Source: Spirillospora albida (lineage in GTDB: Bacteria; Actinomycetota; Actinomycetes; Streptosporangiales; Streptosporangiaceae). Taken from it: a stretch of DNA of 64,000 bases. Within the stretch, counting starts at the first letter, position 1. The number at the start of each line of letters is the position of its first letter. The stretch lies in assembly GCF_000718255.1 (NCBI RefSeq), contig NZ_JOFJ01000011.1, forward strand, positions 1-64,000, written 5' to 3'. Positions 1-8,238 of the stretch are shown piece after piece. The position numbers were made by a program, and so were the translations under genes. Under the pieces are notes generated by a model. It searched no databases. It was not told the DNA's origin and saw only the letters and a list, made by a program, of their open reading frames with translations.

Positions 1-119
1 GTCAGAAGGGCGTCCAGGTTTGTCTTCACACACTGATCATGGGCGCCCTTCGCCATGCCCGCGGCCGGTTCAGCAAACCCCCATCAACGATCTAGGCCGA
101 GATCGTGCGGGTCGCCGGA
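1..119. other. Left edge, no gene seen
   Basis: This short stretch lies downstream of the minus-strand ATPase gene. The only structure I see is a perfect 8-bp inverted repeat, GAAGGGCG (5-12) and CGCCCTTC (44-51), with a long loop. It could be a weak terminator, but the loop is too long to call it one. Confidence 0.4.
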
Positions 120-1445
120 TCAGGCGGGCTGCTCCCGGAGGAACTTGCCGAAGTGGGGGACGGTGAACGCGACCAGGCCGCGTTCGGCGCTGTAGATGAG
201 GCCCTTCTTGATCAGGCCGTCGCGGGCGGGGGACAGGCTGGACGGCTTGCGGCCGAGCTGGTCGGCCACGGCGGAGGTGGGGACGGGGCCGTCGCCCAGG
301 ACCGCCATCGCGCGCATGTAGTCGCGCTCGGCGGGCGTGGCGCGCTCGTAGCGGCTGCCGAAGAAGCCGACCGCGAGCTCGCTCTCGGCCTCGGGGGCGG
401 CGACCCTGATGTCGTCGGCGGTGATCGGGGTGTCCGGTGCGACGTCCCAGACGACCTTCGCGTACGCCTGGACGAAGTAGGGATAGCCGTCGGCGGCGCC
501 GTACAGGGCGTCGAGGGCGTCCTCGGTGAAGGTGACGTCCTCGCGCTCGGCGGGGGCGAGGAGCGCGATGTCGGCGGACTCCCGGTCGAGGCGGTCGATG
601 CGGGCGTAGCGGAACAGGCGCTCGGAGTACGACTTGCTCGCCGACAGGACGGCGGGCAGGTGCGGCAGCCCGGCGCCGACCACGATCAGCGGGCCGCCGC
701 TCTGCGACAGCTCGTGGCAGGCGGCGCACAGCGCGGAGACGTCGTCGGCGGGGATGTCCTGCATCTCGTCCACGAACAGGGAGATGCCGGCGCCGACGTC
801 GGTGGCGACGGACGCGGCGTCCACGAACAGTTCGGTGAGGTCGATCTCCAGGTCGCCGGAGTCGGCGCGGCCCCGGCCGGCGGGGACGTCGATGCCCGGC
901 TGCCAGCGGTGCGCCCGCGCCCTGCCCTTGCCGGCCGCGCCCTTGCCCGCGGGTTCCTCGCCGGCCTGGGCGAACGCCTTGAGCACGCCGAGGAACGTCT
1001 CGATGCGGTCGGGCGCCCGGTGCCGGGGGGCGAGTTCCCGGACGGCCATGTGCAGCGCGGACGCCACCGGCCGGCGGATCGACTGGTCGGGACGGGCCTC
1101 GATCTTGCCCGTCCCCCACAGCCGCTGGATTGCCATCGACCGGAACGCGTTGAGCAGGACGGTCTTGCCGACCCCGCGCAGCCCGGTGATGATCATGCTG
1201 CGCTCGGGGCGGCCGCGGGCGACGCGCTCGAGGACGACCTCGAACTGGCGCAGTTCGCGGTCGCGGCCGGCCAGCTCCGGAGGGCGCTGCCCGGCGCCGG
1301 GGGCATAGGGATTGCGCACGGGGTCCACGCTGTCGGACTCTATGAGCCGGTATAGCTGCGGCCGTAGATTTGCGTAGAAACTCGTACGGCGTGTCGCCCT
1401 GCGGTCCCGGCAGCGGGCCGCGCCGTCGATGGCCGTCGCCGCCAT
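120..1445 (-). CDS. AAA/STAND-like ATP-binding protein with C-terminal winged helix
   Basis: Predicted cytoplasmic P-loop ATPase of 441 residues. A Walker A motif GLRGVGKT lies near residues 88-95 and a Walker B-like LFVDEMQD near 225. The C-terminal ~110 residues contain GYPYFVQ and a winged-helix-like segment ending in FGKFLREQ, an architecture shared with archaeal-type AAA/Cdc6-like and STAND ATPases. The ATG at 1445 is preceded by GGGAGG at good spacing. A GTG at 1328 would remove 39 poorly conserved-looking residues, so the N-terminus is uncertain. A perfect LexA box lies about 30 bp upstream, which suggests DNA-damage control. The gene stands alone, downstream of and co-oriented with the pirin gene. 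Substrate and biological role are unknown. Confidence 0.75.
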   Translation of the reverse strand: MAATAIDGAARCRDRRATRRTSFYANLRPQLYRLIESDSVDPVRNPYAPGAGQRPPELAGRDRELRQFEVVLERVARGRPERSMIITGLRGVGKTVLLNAFRSMAIQRLWGTGKIEARPDQSIRRPVASALHMAVRELAPRHRAPDRIETFLGVLKAFAQAGEEPAGKGAAGKGRARAHRWQPGIDVPAGRGRADSGDLEIDLTELFVDAASVATDVGAGISLFVDEMQDIPADDVSALCAACHELSQSGGPLIVVGAGLPHLPAVLSASKSYSERLFRYARIDRLDRESADIALLAPAEREDVTFTEDALDALYGAADGYPYFVQAYAKVVWDVAPDTPITADDIRVAAPEAESELAVGFFGSRYERATPAERDYMRAMAVLGDGPVPTSAVADQLGRKPSSLSPARDGLIKKGLIYSAERGLVAFTVPHFGKFLREQPA

Positions 1446-1475
1446 GCCGCCTCCCGGGCGTGCGCTTCAGGTCTG

Positions 1476-1491
1476 TCGAACCTCTGTTCGA
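1476..1491 (-). promoter_or_regulatory. LexA (SOS) box upstream of the ATPase gene
   Basis: TCGAACCTCTGTTCGA is a perfect match to the mycobacterial/actinobacterial SOS consensus TCGAAC-N4-GTTCGA. On the minus strand a possible promoter precedes it: ATGACG (overlapping the pirin stop codon at 1528-1530), a 17-bp spacer, then TACTGT at about 1503-1508. The box would therefore sit at or just after the transcription start. A further TCGAACA half-site at 1497-1503 gives a second overlapping inverted repeat. LexA binding is inference from the match. Confidence 0.7.
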
Positions 1492-1527
1492 CTCGCTCGA
1501 ACACAGTAGCGCACGCCGCGGCTCGCG

Positions 1528-2544
1528 TCATCCGACTCCGAGGTTCTCGTCGGCGCTCGACAGATGCGGCACCGGCTCCGCCGGGATCGTCCCCATCCGT
1601 CCTGCCTGGAAGTCCTCGAAGGCCTGCACGATCTCCTCGCGGGTGTTCATCACGAAGGGGCCGTAGCGGGCGATCGGCTCGCGGATCGGCAGCCCGCCGA
1701 GGACGAGCACCTCCCATCCGTTCGTACCGGCCTGCGGCTGCGCGTCGGCGGCGCGCAGGACGAGGCCGTCCTGCGAACCCCTGTGGTGCGAGCCCGCGAA
1801 CACCGCGAGCCGCCCCTCGTCCAGCCCGACCTCCTCCACCCCCACCGTGCCGCGCCCGGACAGGACATAGACCATCGCGTTGAAGTCGCGCGGCCACGGC
1901 AGGGCCAGGCGGGCGCCGGGCGCGACGGTCGCGTGCAGGTAGTTGATCGGCGTGTAGGTGACGCCGGGGCCGTCGTGTCCGGCGAGCGAGCCCGCGATCA
2001 CCCGGACCAGGGACGAGCCGTCGTCCGCGGCGAGGAGCGTGACGTCCCTGGCGCCGATGTCCTGGTAGCGGGGCGCGACCCACTTCTGGGCGCGCGGCAG
2101 GTTCACCCACAGCTGCACGCCGTGGAAGAGACCGCCCTTGGCCACCAGTTCGGGCGGCGGCTGCTCGATGTGCTGGATGCCGGACGCGGCCGTCATCCAC
2201 TGGGTGCCGCCGTCGGCGATCAGGCCGCCGCCGCCGGTCGTGTCCCGGTGCTGGAACGCGCCGTCGATGATGTAGGTGACCGTCTCGAACCCGCGGTGCG
2301 GATGCCAGGGCGTGCCCTTGGCCTCGCCGGGCGCGTACTCGACGGCGCCCATGTGGTCGAGCAGCAGGAACGGGTCGGCCAGGGAGAGGTCCATGCCCGG
2401 GAACGGGCGGCGGACCTGGAAGCCCTCGCCCTCCACGTGGCGCTGGGCGGTGACGACCTTGGCGACGCGGCGCCAGTCGGTGGAGTCCTGGGGCAGGACG
2501 GGGAGTCGGGGAAGGGTCAGCGGGTCGGCCATCACGGCGGGCAT
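1528..2544 (-). CDS. Pirin family protein
   Basis: Bicupin pirin-family protein of 338 residues. The N-terminal cupin carries the conserved stretch LLLDHMG, then HPHRGFETVTY and SGIQHIEQ, which hold the His/Glu metal ligands; the C-terminal cupin follows. Family members bind iron or other metals, and some have quercetin dioxygenase activity; the substrate here is unknown. The ATG at 2544 has GGGAG six bases upstream. The gene is divergent from a MarR regulator across 143 bp that hold two near-identical palindromes, so it is probably the regulator's target. This is a common pairing in actinomycetes. Confidence 0.9.
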   Translation of the reverse strand: MPAVMADPLTLPRLPVLPQDSTDWRRVAKVVTAQRHVEGEGFQVRRPFPGMDLSLADPFLLLDHMGAVEYAPGEAKGTPWHPHRGFETVTYIIDGAFQHRDTTGGGGLIADGGTQWMTAASGIQHIEQPPPELVAKGGLFHGVQLWVNLPRAQKWVAPRYQDIGARDVTLLAADDGSSLVRVIAGSLAGHDGPGVTYTPINYLHATVAPGARLALPWPRDFNAMVYVLSGRGTVGVEEVGLDEGRLAVFAGSHHRGSQDGLVLRAADAQPQAGTNGWEVLVLGGLPIREPIARYGPFVMNTREEIVQAFEDFQAGRMGTIPAEPVPHLSSADENLGVG

Positions 2545-2581
2545 CGGATGCTCCCATCTACGTCGGTCGCCCCGTACAACC

Positions 2582-2599
2582 TAGTTGATACTTCAACTA
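2582..2599. promoter_or_regulatory. Probable MarR operator 1
   Basis: TAGTTGATACTTCAACTA has perfect 7-bp arms (TAGTTGA/TCAACTA) around 4 bp. It lies 37 bp upstream of the pirin start and shares its sequence with a second site next to marR. The pairing with a MarR gene suggests a repressor site; this has not been shown. Confidence 0.6.
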
Positions 2600-2650
2600 T
2601 TTCCCGAATGGGCCGCTCAGGTAGCCTGTAGATCGTTGTTACCCGCAAGC

Positions 2651-2681
2651 TAGTTGAATCTTCAATGAATCTGGGTAGACT
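2651..2681 (+). promoter_or_regulatory. marR promoter with MarR operator 2
   Basis: TAGTTGAATCTTCAATGA (2651-2668) repeats the operator at 2582 with a degenerate right arm. It contains a plausible -35, TTGAAT (2654-2659), spaced 16 bp from a -10, TAGACT (2676-2681). The -10 ends six bases before the marR ATG, so the mRNA is probably leaderless and repressor binding would cover the -35. Confidence 0.55.
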
Positions 2682-2687
2682 CGCGGC

Positions 2688-3146
2688 ATGACCGAACCGC
2701 GCTGGCTCGACGCCGTGCAGCAGCGGTCCTGGCGCGCCTACGTCGACGGCAGCCTGCGGCTCACCGAGCTCATGGACCGCGATCTCAAGAGCAAGCACGG
2801 GCTCTCGATCTCCGAGTACGAGATCCTCGTCCGGCTGTCCGAGGCGCCCGAGCGCCGGCTGCGGATGGCGGAGCTCGCCGCCAACGCCAGCCAGTCGCGC
2901 AGCCGGCTCTCGCACACCTGCTCCCGCCTCGAGTCGAAGGCCCTGGTCGAGCGGGGCAGCTGCCCGAACGACAAGCGCGGCGTCTACGCCCACCTCACCG
3001 ACGAGGGCTTCGCCGTCCTGGAACGTGCGGCCCGCGACCACGTCGAGACCGTCCGCAGCTATTTCGTCGACGTCATCGACCCGCAGGACCTCGACGCGAT
3101 CGGACGCGCGTTCAGCGCCGTCATCAAAAGCCTCGACTCGGCCTGA
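2688..3146 (+). CDS. MarR family transcriptional regulator
   Basis: Winged-helix MarR-type regulator of 152 residues, the usual family length. The recognition region is LAANASQSRSRLSHTCSRLESKALVERGSC without its ends, followed by the wing with DKRGVYAHLTDEG (residues ~105-117). It probably represses the divergent pirin gene and itself through the palindromes at 2582 and 2651. No Shine-Dalgarno sequence precedes the ATG, in line with the leaderless promoter. The ligand is unknown. Confidence 0.88.
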   Translation: MTEPRWLDAVQQRSWRAYVDGSLRLTELMDRDLKSKHGLSISEYEILVRLSEAPERRLRMAELAANASQSRSRLSHTCSRLESKALVERGSCPNDKRGVYAHLTDEGFAVLERAARDHVETVRSYFVDVIDPQDLDAIGRAFSAVIKSLDSA

Positions 3147-3158
3147 ACCAGGGGCCTG

Positions 3159-3587
3159 CTAGAGCGGGGCGGTCAGACCGGTCAGGAAACCGACCGACAT
3201 CAGGGTGAGCAGGAGCCAGCCGAGCATCATCCCGACGCCGAACGACCGCCAGCGGCCGCCGACGCGCCACACCAGCAGCCCGCCCAGCCCGAACGCCAGG
3301 ACCAGCAGCGTGATGAACTGCGGCAGCAGGCTCGGCCGGCGGCTCATCATCAGCGGTCCGTACATCATGACGGCGTCGACGAGGACGAAGACGGCGAGTC
3401 CCGCGAGGACGGCGCCGCGATCGCGTCCGGCGAACGTCCAGAGGCGGTCGGCGAGCGCCTGCGCGCGCTCGGGCCCCAACCGGATGCGGGGGGCGGCCCG
3501 TGCCGCCGGCTCGACCTCGACGTTGTGCGCCACCGCGAAGATGTCGTCTTCGAGGCTGGCGACGTCCCTGTCCTGAGAATCCGCCAT
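3159..3587 (-). CDS. Small integral membrane protein, unknown function
   Basis: Protein of 142 residues with a soluble, charged N-terminal half and three predicted membrane helices: around AVLAGLAVFVLVDAVMMYG, FITLLVLAFGLGGLLVW and GVGMMLGWLLLTLMSVGFL. I do not recognise a named family. It converges on marR, with only 12 bp between the stop codons. The N-terminus (MADSQDRDVASLEDD) is acidic. It resembles the small 2TM-domain actinobacterial membrane proteins but cannot be assigned further. Confidence 0.65.
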   Translation of the reverse strand: MADSQDRDVASLEDDIFAVAHNVEVEPAARAAPRIRLGPERAQALADRLWTFAGRDRGAVLAGLAVFVLVDAVMMYGPLMMSRRPSLLPQFITLLVLAFGLGGLLVWRVGGRWRSFGVGMMLGWLLLTLMSVGFLTGLTAPL

Positions 3588-3749
3588 GCCCGCTCCCTGG
3601 GCCGGATGGGCGCCGGGTGGCCTGCCCGGCGCGTAGCCGAAGTACGCGGCCCGTCAGCCCCGGCACGTTTCCGGCGGGCGCATCTTCAAACGCACCGTAG
3701 CGAAATCCCCATGGTCCGCGCAGGGGCCCGTGCATGCCATCCTGCAGGG

Positions 3750-4520
3750 ATGCCAGGAAAGCCGGGGAAACGGTCCGCGCGCCGCGCGCTCGTCGCGGCG
3801 GCGCTCATCACGACGGCGCTCGTTACGGCGGCAGGCTGCGGCGGATCGGACGGCTCGGGCCCGCCGGGCACGGCGTCCCCGCCCACCGCGTCCGCGCCGG
3901 CGCCGACACCTTCGCAGTCCCCGACCCCCACCGCGACGCCGTCGCGGAAGAGCGGCTTCTCCGCCACCGTTGAGAAGGTCACCGCGAAGGACCTGCCGCA
4001 CTCGTGGCGGAAGGGCTGCCCGGTCCCCCCGTCCGGGCTGCGGATGATCCGGATGTCCTACTGGGGAATGGACGACAGGCACCACGAGAACGGGCGTCTC
4101 GTCGTCAATGCCAAAGCGGCGGACGACCTCGTCAAGGTGTTCCGGAAACTGTACGGAATGCGCTACCCCATCAAGCGGATGGAGCCCGTCGACAAGTACG
4201 AGGGCAGCGACTTCGACTCGATCGAGGCGAACAACACGTCCGCGTTCAACTGCCGGAACGCGACCGGCGGGAGCCACTGGTCACAGCACGCCTATGGGCT
4301 CGCGATCGACATCAACCCCTGCGAGAACCCCTATGTGACCGCGTCCGGGCACGTCGCCCACAAGGACTGCGTGAAGTACCGCAAGAGGACCGGGCGCACC
4401 CCGGGCCTCATCCACGCGGGCGACCGGGTCGTGAAGGCGTTCGCGTCGATCGGATGGGGCTGGGGCGGCTCGTGGACCGGGACGAAGGACTACCAGCACT
4501 TCTCGTCGACCGGCCGCTGA
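3750..4520 (+). CDS. Lipoprotein M15-family metallopeptidase (VanY/D-Ala-D-Ala carboxypeptidase-like)
   Basis: Predicted lipoprotein of 256 residues. After a basic N-terminus and hydrophobic stretch comes a lipobox, VTAAGC, followed by a Ser/Thr/Pro-rich linker (about residues 30-65). The C-terminal half is a peptidase M15 domain with zinc ligands in HAYGLAIDIN (His and Asp) and DYQHFS (His). Members cleave peptidoglycan stem peptides outside the membrane. The start was set at the ATG at 3750, preceded by GCAGGG; the longer open frame upstream encodes no signal sequence. The gene overlaps nothing and ends 12 bp from a convergent small gene. Confidence 0.82.
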   Translation: MPGKPGKRSARRALVAAALITTALVTAAGCGGSDGSGPPGTASPPTASAPAPTPSQSPTPTATPSRKSGFSATVEKVTAKDLPHSWRKGCPVPPSGLRMIRMSYWGMDDRHHENGRLVVNAKAADDLVKVFRKLYGMRYPIKRMEPVDKYEGSDFDSIEANNTSAFNCRNATGGSHWSQHAYGLAIDINPCENPYVTASGHVAHKDCVKYRKRTGRTPGLIHAGDRVVKAFASIGWGWGGSWTGTKDYQHFSSTGR

Positions 4521-4532
4521 ACTGCGAGAACG

Positions 4533-4706
4533 TCAGCCCATCACCATGATGAGGCCGACGATGACGACAGCGGCGACGGCCGCCACGGCGGCGATGCCGA
4601 CGATCAGCCCGATGTTCGCTCCCCCGGACTTCTCCGGCTGCCCCTGGCGCACGAAGTTCTCGAACTGGTGGGTGGTGCCGGCCGGATCATTCGGTGTCTG
4701 CGACAT
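4533..4706 (-). CDS. 57-aa single-pass membrane protein
   Basis: Short open frame of 57 codons starting at an ATG (4706). It has a polar N-terminus (MSQTPNDPAGTTHQF) followed by one strong transmembrane helix rich in Gly, Ala, Val and Ile (residues ~31-55). Hydrophobic-helix small proteins like this are frequent in actinomycetes. Coding is supported by the clean polar-then-hydrophobic layout and the stop placed next to the convergent peptidase gene. Function unknown. Confidence 0.6.
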   Translation of the reverse strand: MSQTPNDPAGTTHQFENFVRQGQPEKSGGANIGLIVGIAAVAAVAAVVIVGLIMVMG

Positions 4707-4762
4707 GCCGAAGAGGGTAACGGATACATTCGCGGCGAATCACTCCGATTCGTCCGATTAGG

Positions 4763-4851
4763 CGGAGAGTGTGGGATTCGAACCCACGAGGACTGTCCCC
4801 AGCCCTGGGCGCTTTCAAGGCGCCTGCACTAGTCCACTATGCGAACTCTCC
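4763..4851 (-). tRNA. tRNA-Ser (anticodon UGA)
   Basis: Class II tRNA of 89 nt. The acceptor stem GGAGAGT/ACTCTCC pairs perfectly. The anticodon loop CTTGAAA sits in a GCGCC/GGCGC-type stem and gives anticodon TGA. There is a long variable arm, and the T-arm contains GGTTCGAATCC. The discriminator is G and CCA does not appear to be encoded. Confidence 0.93.
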
Positions 4852-4922
4852 CCGGTCACCGCGACGGATGACCACGTCAACGATAGCGGCCCGGCACCGC
4901 TCCCCACGACCGGTTACCCCCA

Positions 4923-4937
4923 CGGGCCGGCGGCCCG
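4923..4937 (-). terminator. Short GC hairpin after the MinD-like gene
   Basis: CGGGCC-GGC-GGCCCG, a 6-bp stem just downstream of the stop at 4943. It has no T-tract, so it is a weak candidate terminator. Confidence 0.3.
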
Positions 4938-4942
4938 CGCTC

Positions 4943-7081
4943 CTACTCGGCGTCGGGGCGCGGGAAGGCGAAACCGTCGCCCACCACCGCGGCGAGGGCG
5001 AGGTACGCCTCGCGCGTCGCGGGGGCGAGCTGCTCCAGCTCCACCTCGGCCCCCTCCTCCAGATGGTCGTCGTACGGGACGCGGACGACCGCCCGGCAGC
5101 GGCTCTCGAAATGGGCCTGCAGCTTGTCCAGGTCGACCTGGCTGCGGGTGCGGTTGCGGACCATGGACAGCACCACCACCCCGTTCCGGACGAGATGGCC
5201 GTGATCGTGGGCCTCCAGCCAGTCGAGGGTGGCGCTCGCGGACCGGGCGCCGTCCACGGACGGGGAGCTCACCAGGACGAGCTGGTCGGCGAGGCTCAGC
5301 ACGCCCGCCATCGCCGAGTGCAGCAGGCCCGTCCCGCAGTCGGTGATGCAGATGGAGTAGTACTGCTCCAGCACCACGGCGACGGCGGCGTAGTCCTCCG
5401 CGCTGAACGCCTCGCTGACCGCCGGGTCGCGGTCGGACGCGAGGACCTCCAGCCGCGCGGGGTTCTGCGAGGTGAAGGCCCGCACGTCCGCGTACCGGTG
5501 GATCTTGTCGCGGTTGTTCAGCAGGTCGCGGACCGTCGCGGCCGTCTCCAGCTTCACCTTGTCCGACAGCGTGCCGCGGTCGGGGTTCGCGTCCACCGCG
5601 ATCACCCGGTCGCCGCGCAGCGACCCGAGCATCGAGCCGAGCCCCGTCGTCGTCGTGGTCTTTCCGACGCCGCCCTTGAGGGACATGACCGCCACCCGGT
5701 GGTGGCCGCCCACCACGGCCGTGCGGGCGCGGGCGATGAGGTCCTTGCGGCGCAACTCCGTCTGGGACTCGCCCGGATGGATGCTGCCCGCGGTCGCCTT
5801 GTAGACGGCACGCCGCCATCCGGACGACGGCGCGATGCGCCGCTCCCCCAGCAGGTTCTCGGAGCTGAGGCTCTCGGAACTCTGCGGGTCGGGCTCCTGC
5901 GGCTGCGGGGGCGGACCGGGCTGCCCCGGACCGGGCTGCCCCGGGTAGGGGCCCTGCGGCTGCACGCCCGGCCGCATCGGCGGGTAGGCGTACCCCTGCG
6001 GCGGCGGACCGGCCTCGCCGCCCGGCGTCCCGGGCATCGGGAACGGGTTCGGGACGGGCTGCCCGTCCGCGCCGATCGCGTACGGGGACGGCTGCCCGTA
6101 GGCGCCCGGACCCGGCTGGGGGACGGGCCGGCCGTCGGGCCCCGCGCCCGGCGGAAACTGCCCGCCCTCGGGGCCTGGGAACGGCCCGCCCTCGGGGCCG
6201 GGGAGCGGCGCGCCGGACGGGCCGGGGTTCTGCGGAGCCTGCCGCCCGTCGGTGTTCGGGTCGGGCTGCTGCCCTTCCGGAGGCGGGAACGGCTGCCCGA
6301 AGGCGCCGGCGTCCGGAGGGTAGGGCAGGCCCCCGGCGTTCGGCGCGAAGGAACCGGGCTGCGCCTCGGCGCCCGGATACGGCCGGCCCTCGGCGGGCGG
6401 CGCCGGGGGGCCGAACGCGCCCGGGTCGTGCGGGAAGGGCGGGCCGTCGTGGCCGGGGGCCGGAGGGAACTGGGGACCGGGCGGGAACGGGCCGCCCGCG
6501 TTCGGGTCCGGCGGGAAGGGCTGACCCGGCATGTTCGGGTCGTAGGCGTACGGCTGCGCCGGCTGGACGCCCGCGTTCGGGTCGTGCGGCGGCACATAGG
6601 GCGGGAGCTGGTCGAGCGGCGGCGGGCCCTGCCCGTCCGGAGAGGCGTCGGCCGGCGGGGCGGGCGCGATCTCCCACGGCTGCTGCGGCTGGAACGAGGG
6701 CTGCGGCGGGACGCCGCCCATCGCCGCGTAGGGCGGGGGCAGCATGCCGCCCTCGAACGGCTGCGGCATCGGGCCGCCCTCGTAGGGCGGTACGCCGGGG
6801 AAGCCGGGCGGCGGGGGGACGGACCCTTCGGGGCCCGCGGGGGCGCCGAACCCCTCGGGGGCGGCGTTCTCCGGAGGTCCCTGGGCGGGCGGCGGCTGCA
6901 GCCACGGGTTGGCGTCCTGCGCCGGATCCCGTGCGGGAGCGGGCTCGCCGGCGGGCGGCTCGGACGCGGCGGCCGGTTCCCCGGGGGCGGCGGCGGACGG
7001 CCCGGCGGCGTCGCCGCTCATCGCGTCCAGTGAGGCCAGCCGTTCCTCCAGGGAGCGCCCGTCGTGCTCGTTCTTCGCCAC
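4943..7081 (-). CDS. MinD/ParA-like ATPase with long proline-rich N-terminal region
   Basis: Protein of 712 residues. About the first 400 are low-complexity, rich in Pro, Gly, Gln and Asn, with repeated units such as PFPPDPNAGGPFPPG. The C-terminal ~300 residues form a ParA/MinD ATPase domain with a deviant Walker A, KGGVGKTTTT, and VDANPDRGTLSDKV. This matches the layout of EspI (Rv3876) in mycobacterial ESX-1 and related actinobacterial proteins that act on secretion or on positioning at the membrane. No ESX core genes lie nearby. The start is the GTG at 7081, preceded by GGGGGAG; an upstream in-frame ATG at 7165 lacks such a site. Confidence 0.8.
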   Translation of the reverse strand: MAKNEHDGRSLEERLASLDAMSGDAAGPSAAAPGEPAAASEPPAGEPAPARDPAQDANPWLQPPPAQGPPENAAPEGFGAPAGPEGSVPPPPGFPGVPPYEGGPMPQPFEGGMLPPPYAAMGGVPPQPSFQPQQPWEIAPAPPADASPDGQGPPPLDQLPPYVPPHDPNAGVQPAQPYAYDPNMPGQPFPPDPNAGGPFPPGPQFPPAPGHDGPPFPHDPGAFGPPAPPAEGRPYPGAEAQPGSFAPNAGGLPYPPDAGAFGQPFPPPEGQQPDPNTDGRQAPQNPGPSGAPLPGPEGGPFPGPEGGQFPPGAGPDGRPVPQPGPGAYGQPSPYAIGADGQPVPNPFPMPGTPGGEAGPPPQGYAYPPMRPGVQPQGPYPGQPGPGQPGPPPQPQEPDPQSSESLSSENLLGERRIAPSSGWRRAVYKATAGSIHPGESQTELRRKDLIARARTAVVGGHHRVAVMSLKGGVGKTTTTTGLGSMLGSLRGDRVIAVDANPDRGTLSDKVKLETAATVRDLLNNRDKIHRYADVRAFTSQNPARLEVLASDRDPAVSEAFSAEDYAAVAVVLEQYYSICITDCGTGLLHSAMAGVLSLADQLVLVSSPSVDGARSASATLDWLEAHDHGHLVRNGVVVLSMVRNRTRSQVDLDKLQAHFESRCRAVVRVPYDDHLEEGAEVELEQLAPATREAYLALAAVVGDGFAFPRPDAE

Positions 7082-7248
7082 CGCGTCTCCCCCTAGTGCG
7101 CACTCGGATGATCGTTTGCGGAGCAGGTCGGCATGAGGCCACAACGCAGAATACCCGTGCGTCAATGACGCGCATCACCCCGGAAGATCGTCCTTGACCC
7201 AGGGCGTCCGGGAGTGGGCTGCGGGTAGAGCCGGGTAGCGTTCTCGGT

Positions 7249-8205
7249 ATGCGTGCGATCGTGATCCGTCAGCCGGGGGACGCCGACGTCCTCACGTGGA
7301 CGGAGGTCCCGGAGCCGGAGGTCGGGCCCGGCGAGGTGCTGATCGAGGTGGCGGCGAGCGCGGTGAACCGCGCGGACGTCATGCAGCGGATGGGCTTCTA
7401 TCCGCCGCCGCCCGGCGCGTCCCCCTATCCGGGGCTCGAGGTGTCCGGACGCGTCGTCGAACTCGGTGAGGGCGTCACCGGCCTGGAGGCCGGGGCCGAG
7501 GTGTGCGCGCTCCTGGCGGGCGGCGGTTACGCGGAGCGGGTCGCGGTGCCCGCCGGACAGGTCCTCCCCGTCCCGAAAGGCGTGGACATCGTGGACGCGG
7601 CGGGCCTGCCCGAGGTCGCGTGCACGGTGTACTCCAACGTGTTCATGCTCGCGGGCCTGGAGCCGGGCGAGACGATCCTCGTCCACGGCGGCGGCAGCGG
7701 CATCGGAACCATGGCGATCCAGCTCGCGAAGGCGTGGGGCGCCCGGGTGGTGTGCACGGTCGGCAGTGCGGAGAAGGCGGCCCGCTGCCGCGAGCTCGGC
7801 GCCGACGTCGCGATCAACTACCGCGAGGAGGACTTCGTCGCGTCCGGCCCCTACGACGTGATCCTGGACGTCATCGGCGCGAAGTACCTGACCCGCAACG
7901 TGGACGCGCTCGCCACCGGCGGCCGGCTGATGGTGATCGGCCTCCAGGGCGGAACGAAGGCGGAGCTCGACATCGGGACGCTGCTGCGCAAGCGGGCGCT
8001 CGTGCACCCGACGAGCCTCCGGTCGCGTCCGCTGGAGGAGAAGGCCCGGATCGTCGCGGACGTGCGCCGGCACGTGTGGCCGCTGCTGGAGTCGGGCCAG
8101 GTCCGCCCCGTGATCGACCAGAGGGTGCCGATGGCGGACGCGGCGCGCGCGCACAGGCTGCTGGAGGCGAGCGGACATGTCGGCAAAATCCTGCTGACCG
8201 TGTGA
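7249..8205 (+). CDS. NAD(P)H-quinone oxidoreductase (zinc-independent MDR family)
   Basis: Protein of 318 residues in the PIG3/quinone oxidoreductase branch of the medium-chain dehydrogenases. It has AVNRADVMQRMG and PYPGLEVSG in the catalytic domain and a nucleotide-binding HGGGSGIGTMAIQLAK near residue 145. The zinc-binding cysteine cluster of true alcohol dehydrogenases is absent. It probably reduces quinones or related carbonyls with NADPH in the cytoplasm. It lies 33 bp upstream of bpa on the same strand, an order also found in mycobacteria (Rv3777 is near Rv3780), so the two may be cotranscribed. Confidence 0.88.
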   Translation: MRAIVIRQPGDADVLTWTEVPEPEVGPGEVLIEVAASAVNRADVMQRMGFYPPPPGASPYPGLEVSGRVVELGEGVTGLEAGAEVCALLAGGGYAERVAVPAGQVLPVPKGVDIVDAAGLPEVACTVYSNVFMLAGLEPGETILVHGGGSGIGTMAIQLAKAWGARVVCTVGSAEKAARCRELGADVAINYREEDFVASGPYDVILDVIGAKYLTRNVDALATGGRLMVIGLQGGTKAELDIGTLLRKRALVHPTSLRSRPLEEKARIVADVRRHVWPLLESGQVRPVIDQRVPMADAARAHRLLEASGHVGKILLTV

Positions 8206-8238
8206 GATGCGAAATCAGCGTGTGAGGATGAGGGGACT

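Noticed and set aside
5..51. Inverted repeat at the left edge as a terminator
   Set aside because: The 30-base loop and absence of a T-tract make it unconvincing.
4546..4761. 71-codon plus-strand frame
   Set aside because: It is the reverse complement of the better supported 57-aa membrane protein gene and has no ribosome-binding site.
4769..7033. Long open frame of 754 codons on the plus strand, opposite the MinD-like gene
   Set aside because: It is antisense to a gene with clear motifs, is arginine- and glycine-rich nonsense, and runs through the tRNA-Ser. Long empty frames are expected opposite GC-rich genes.
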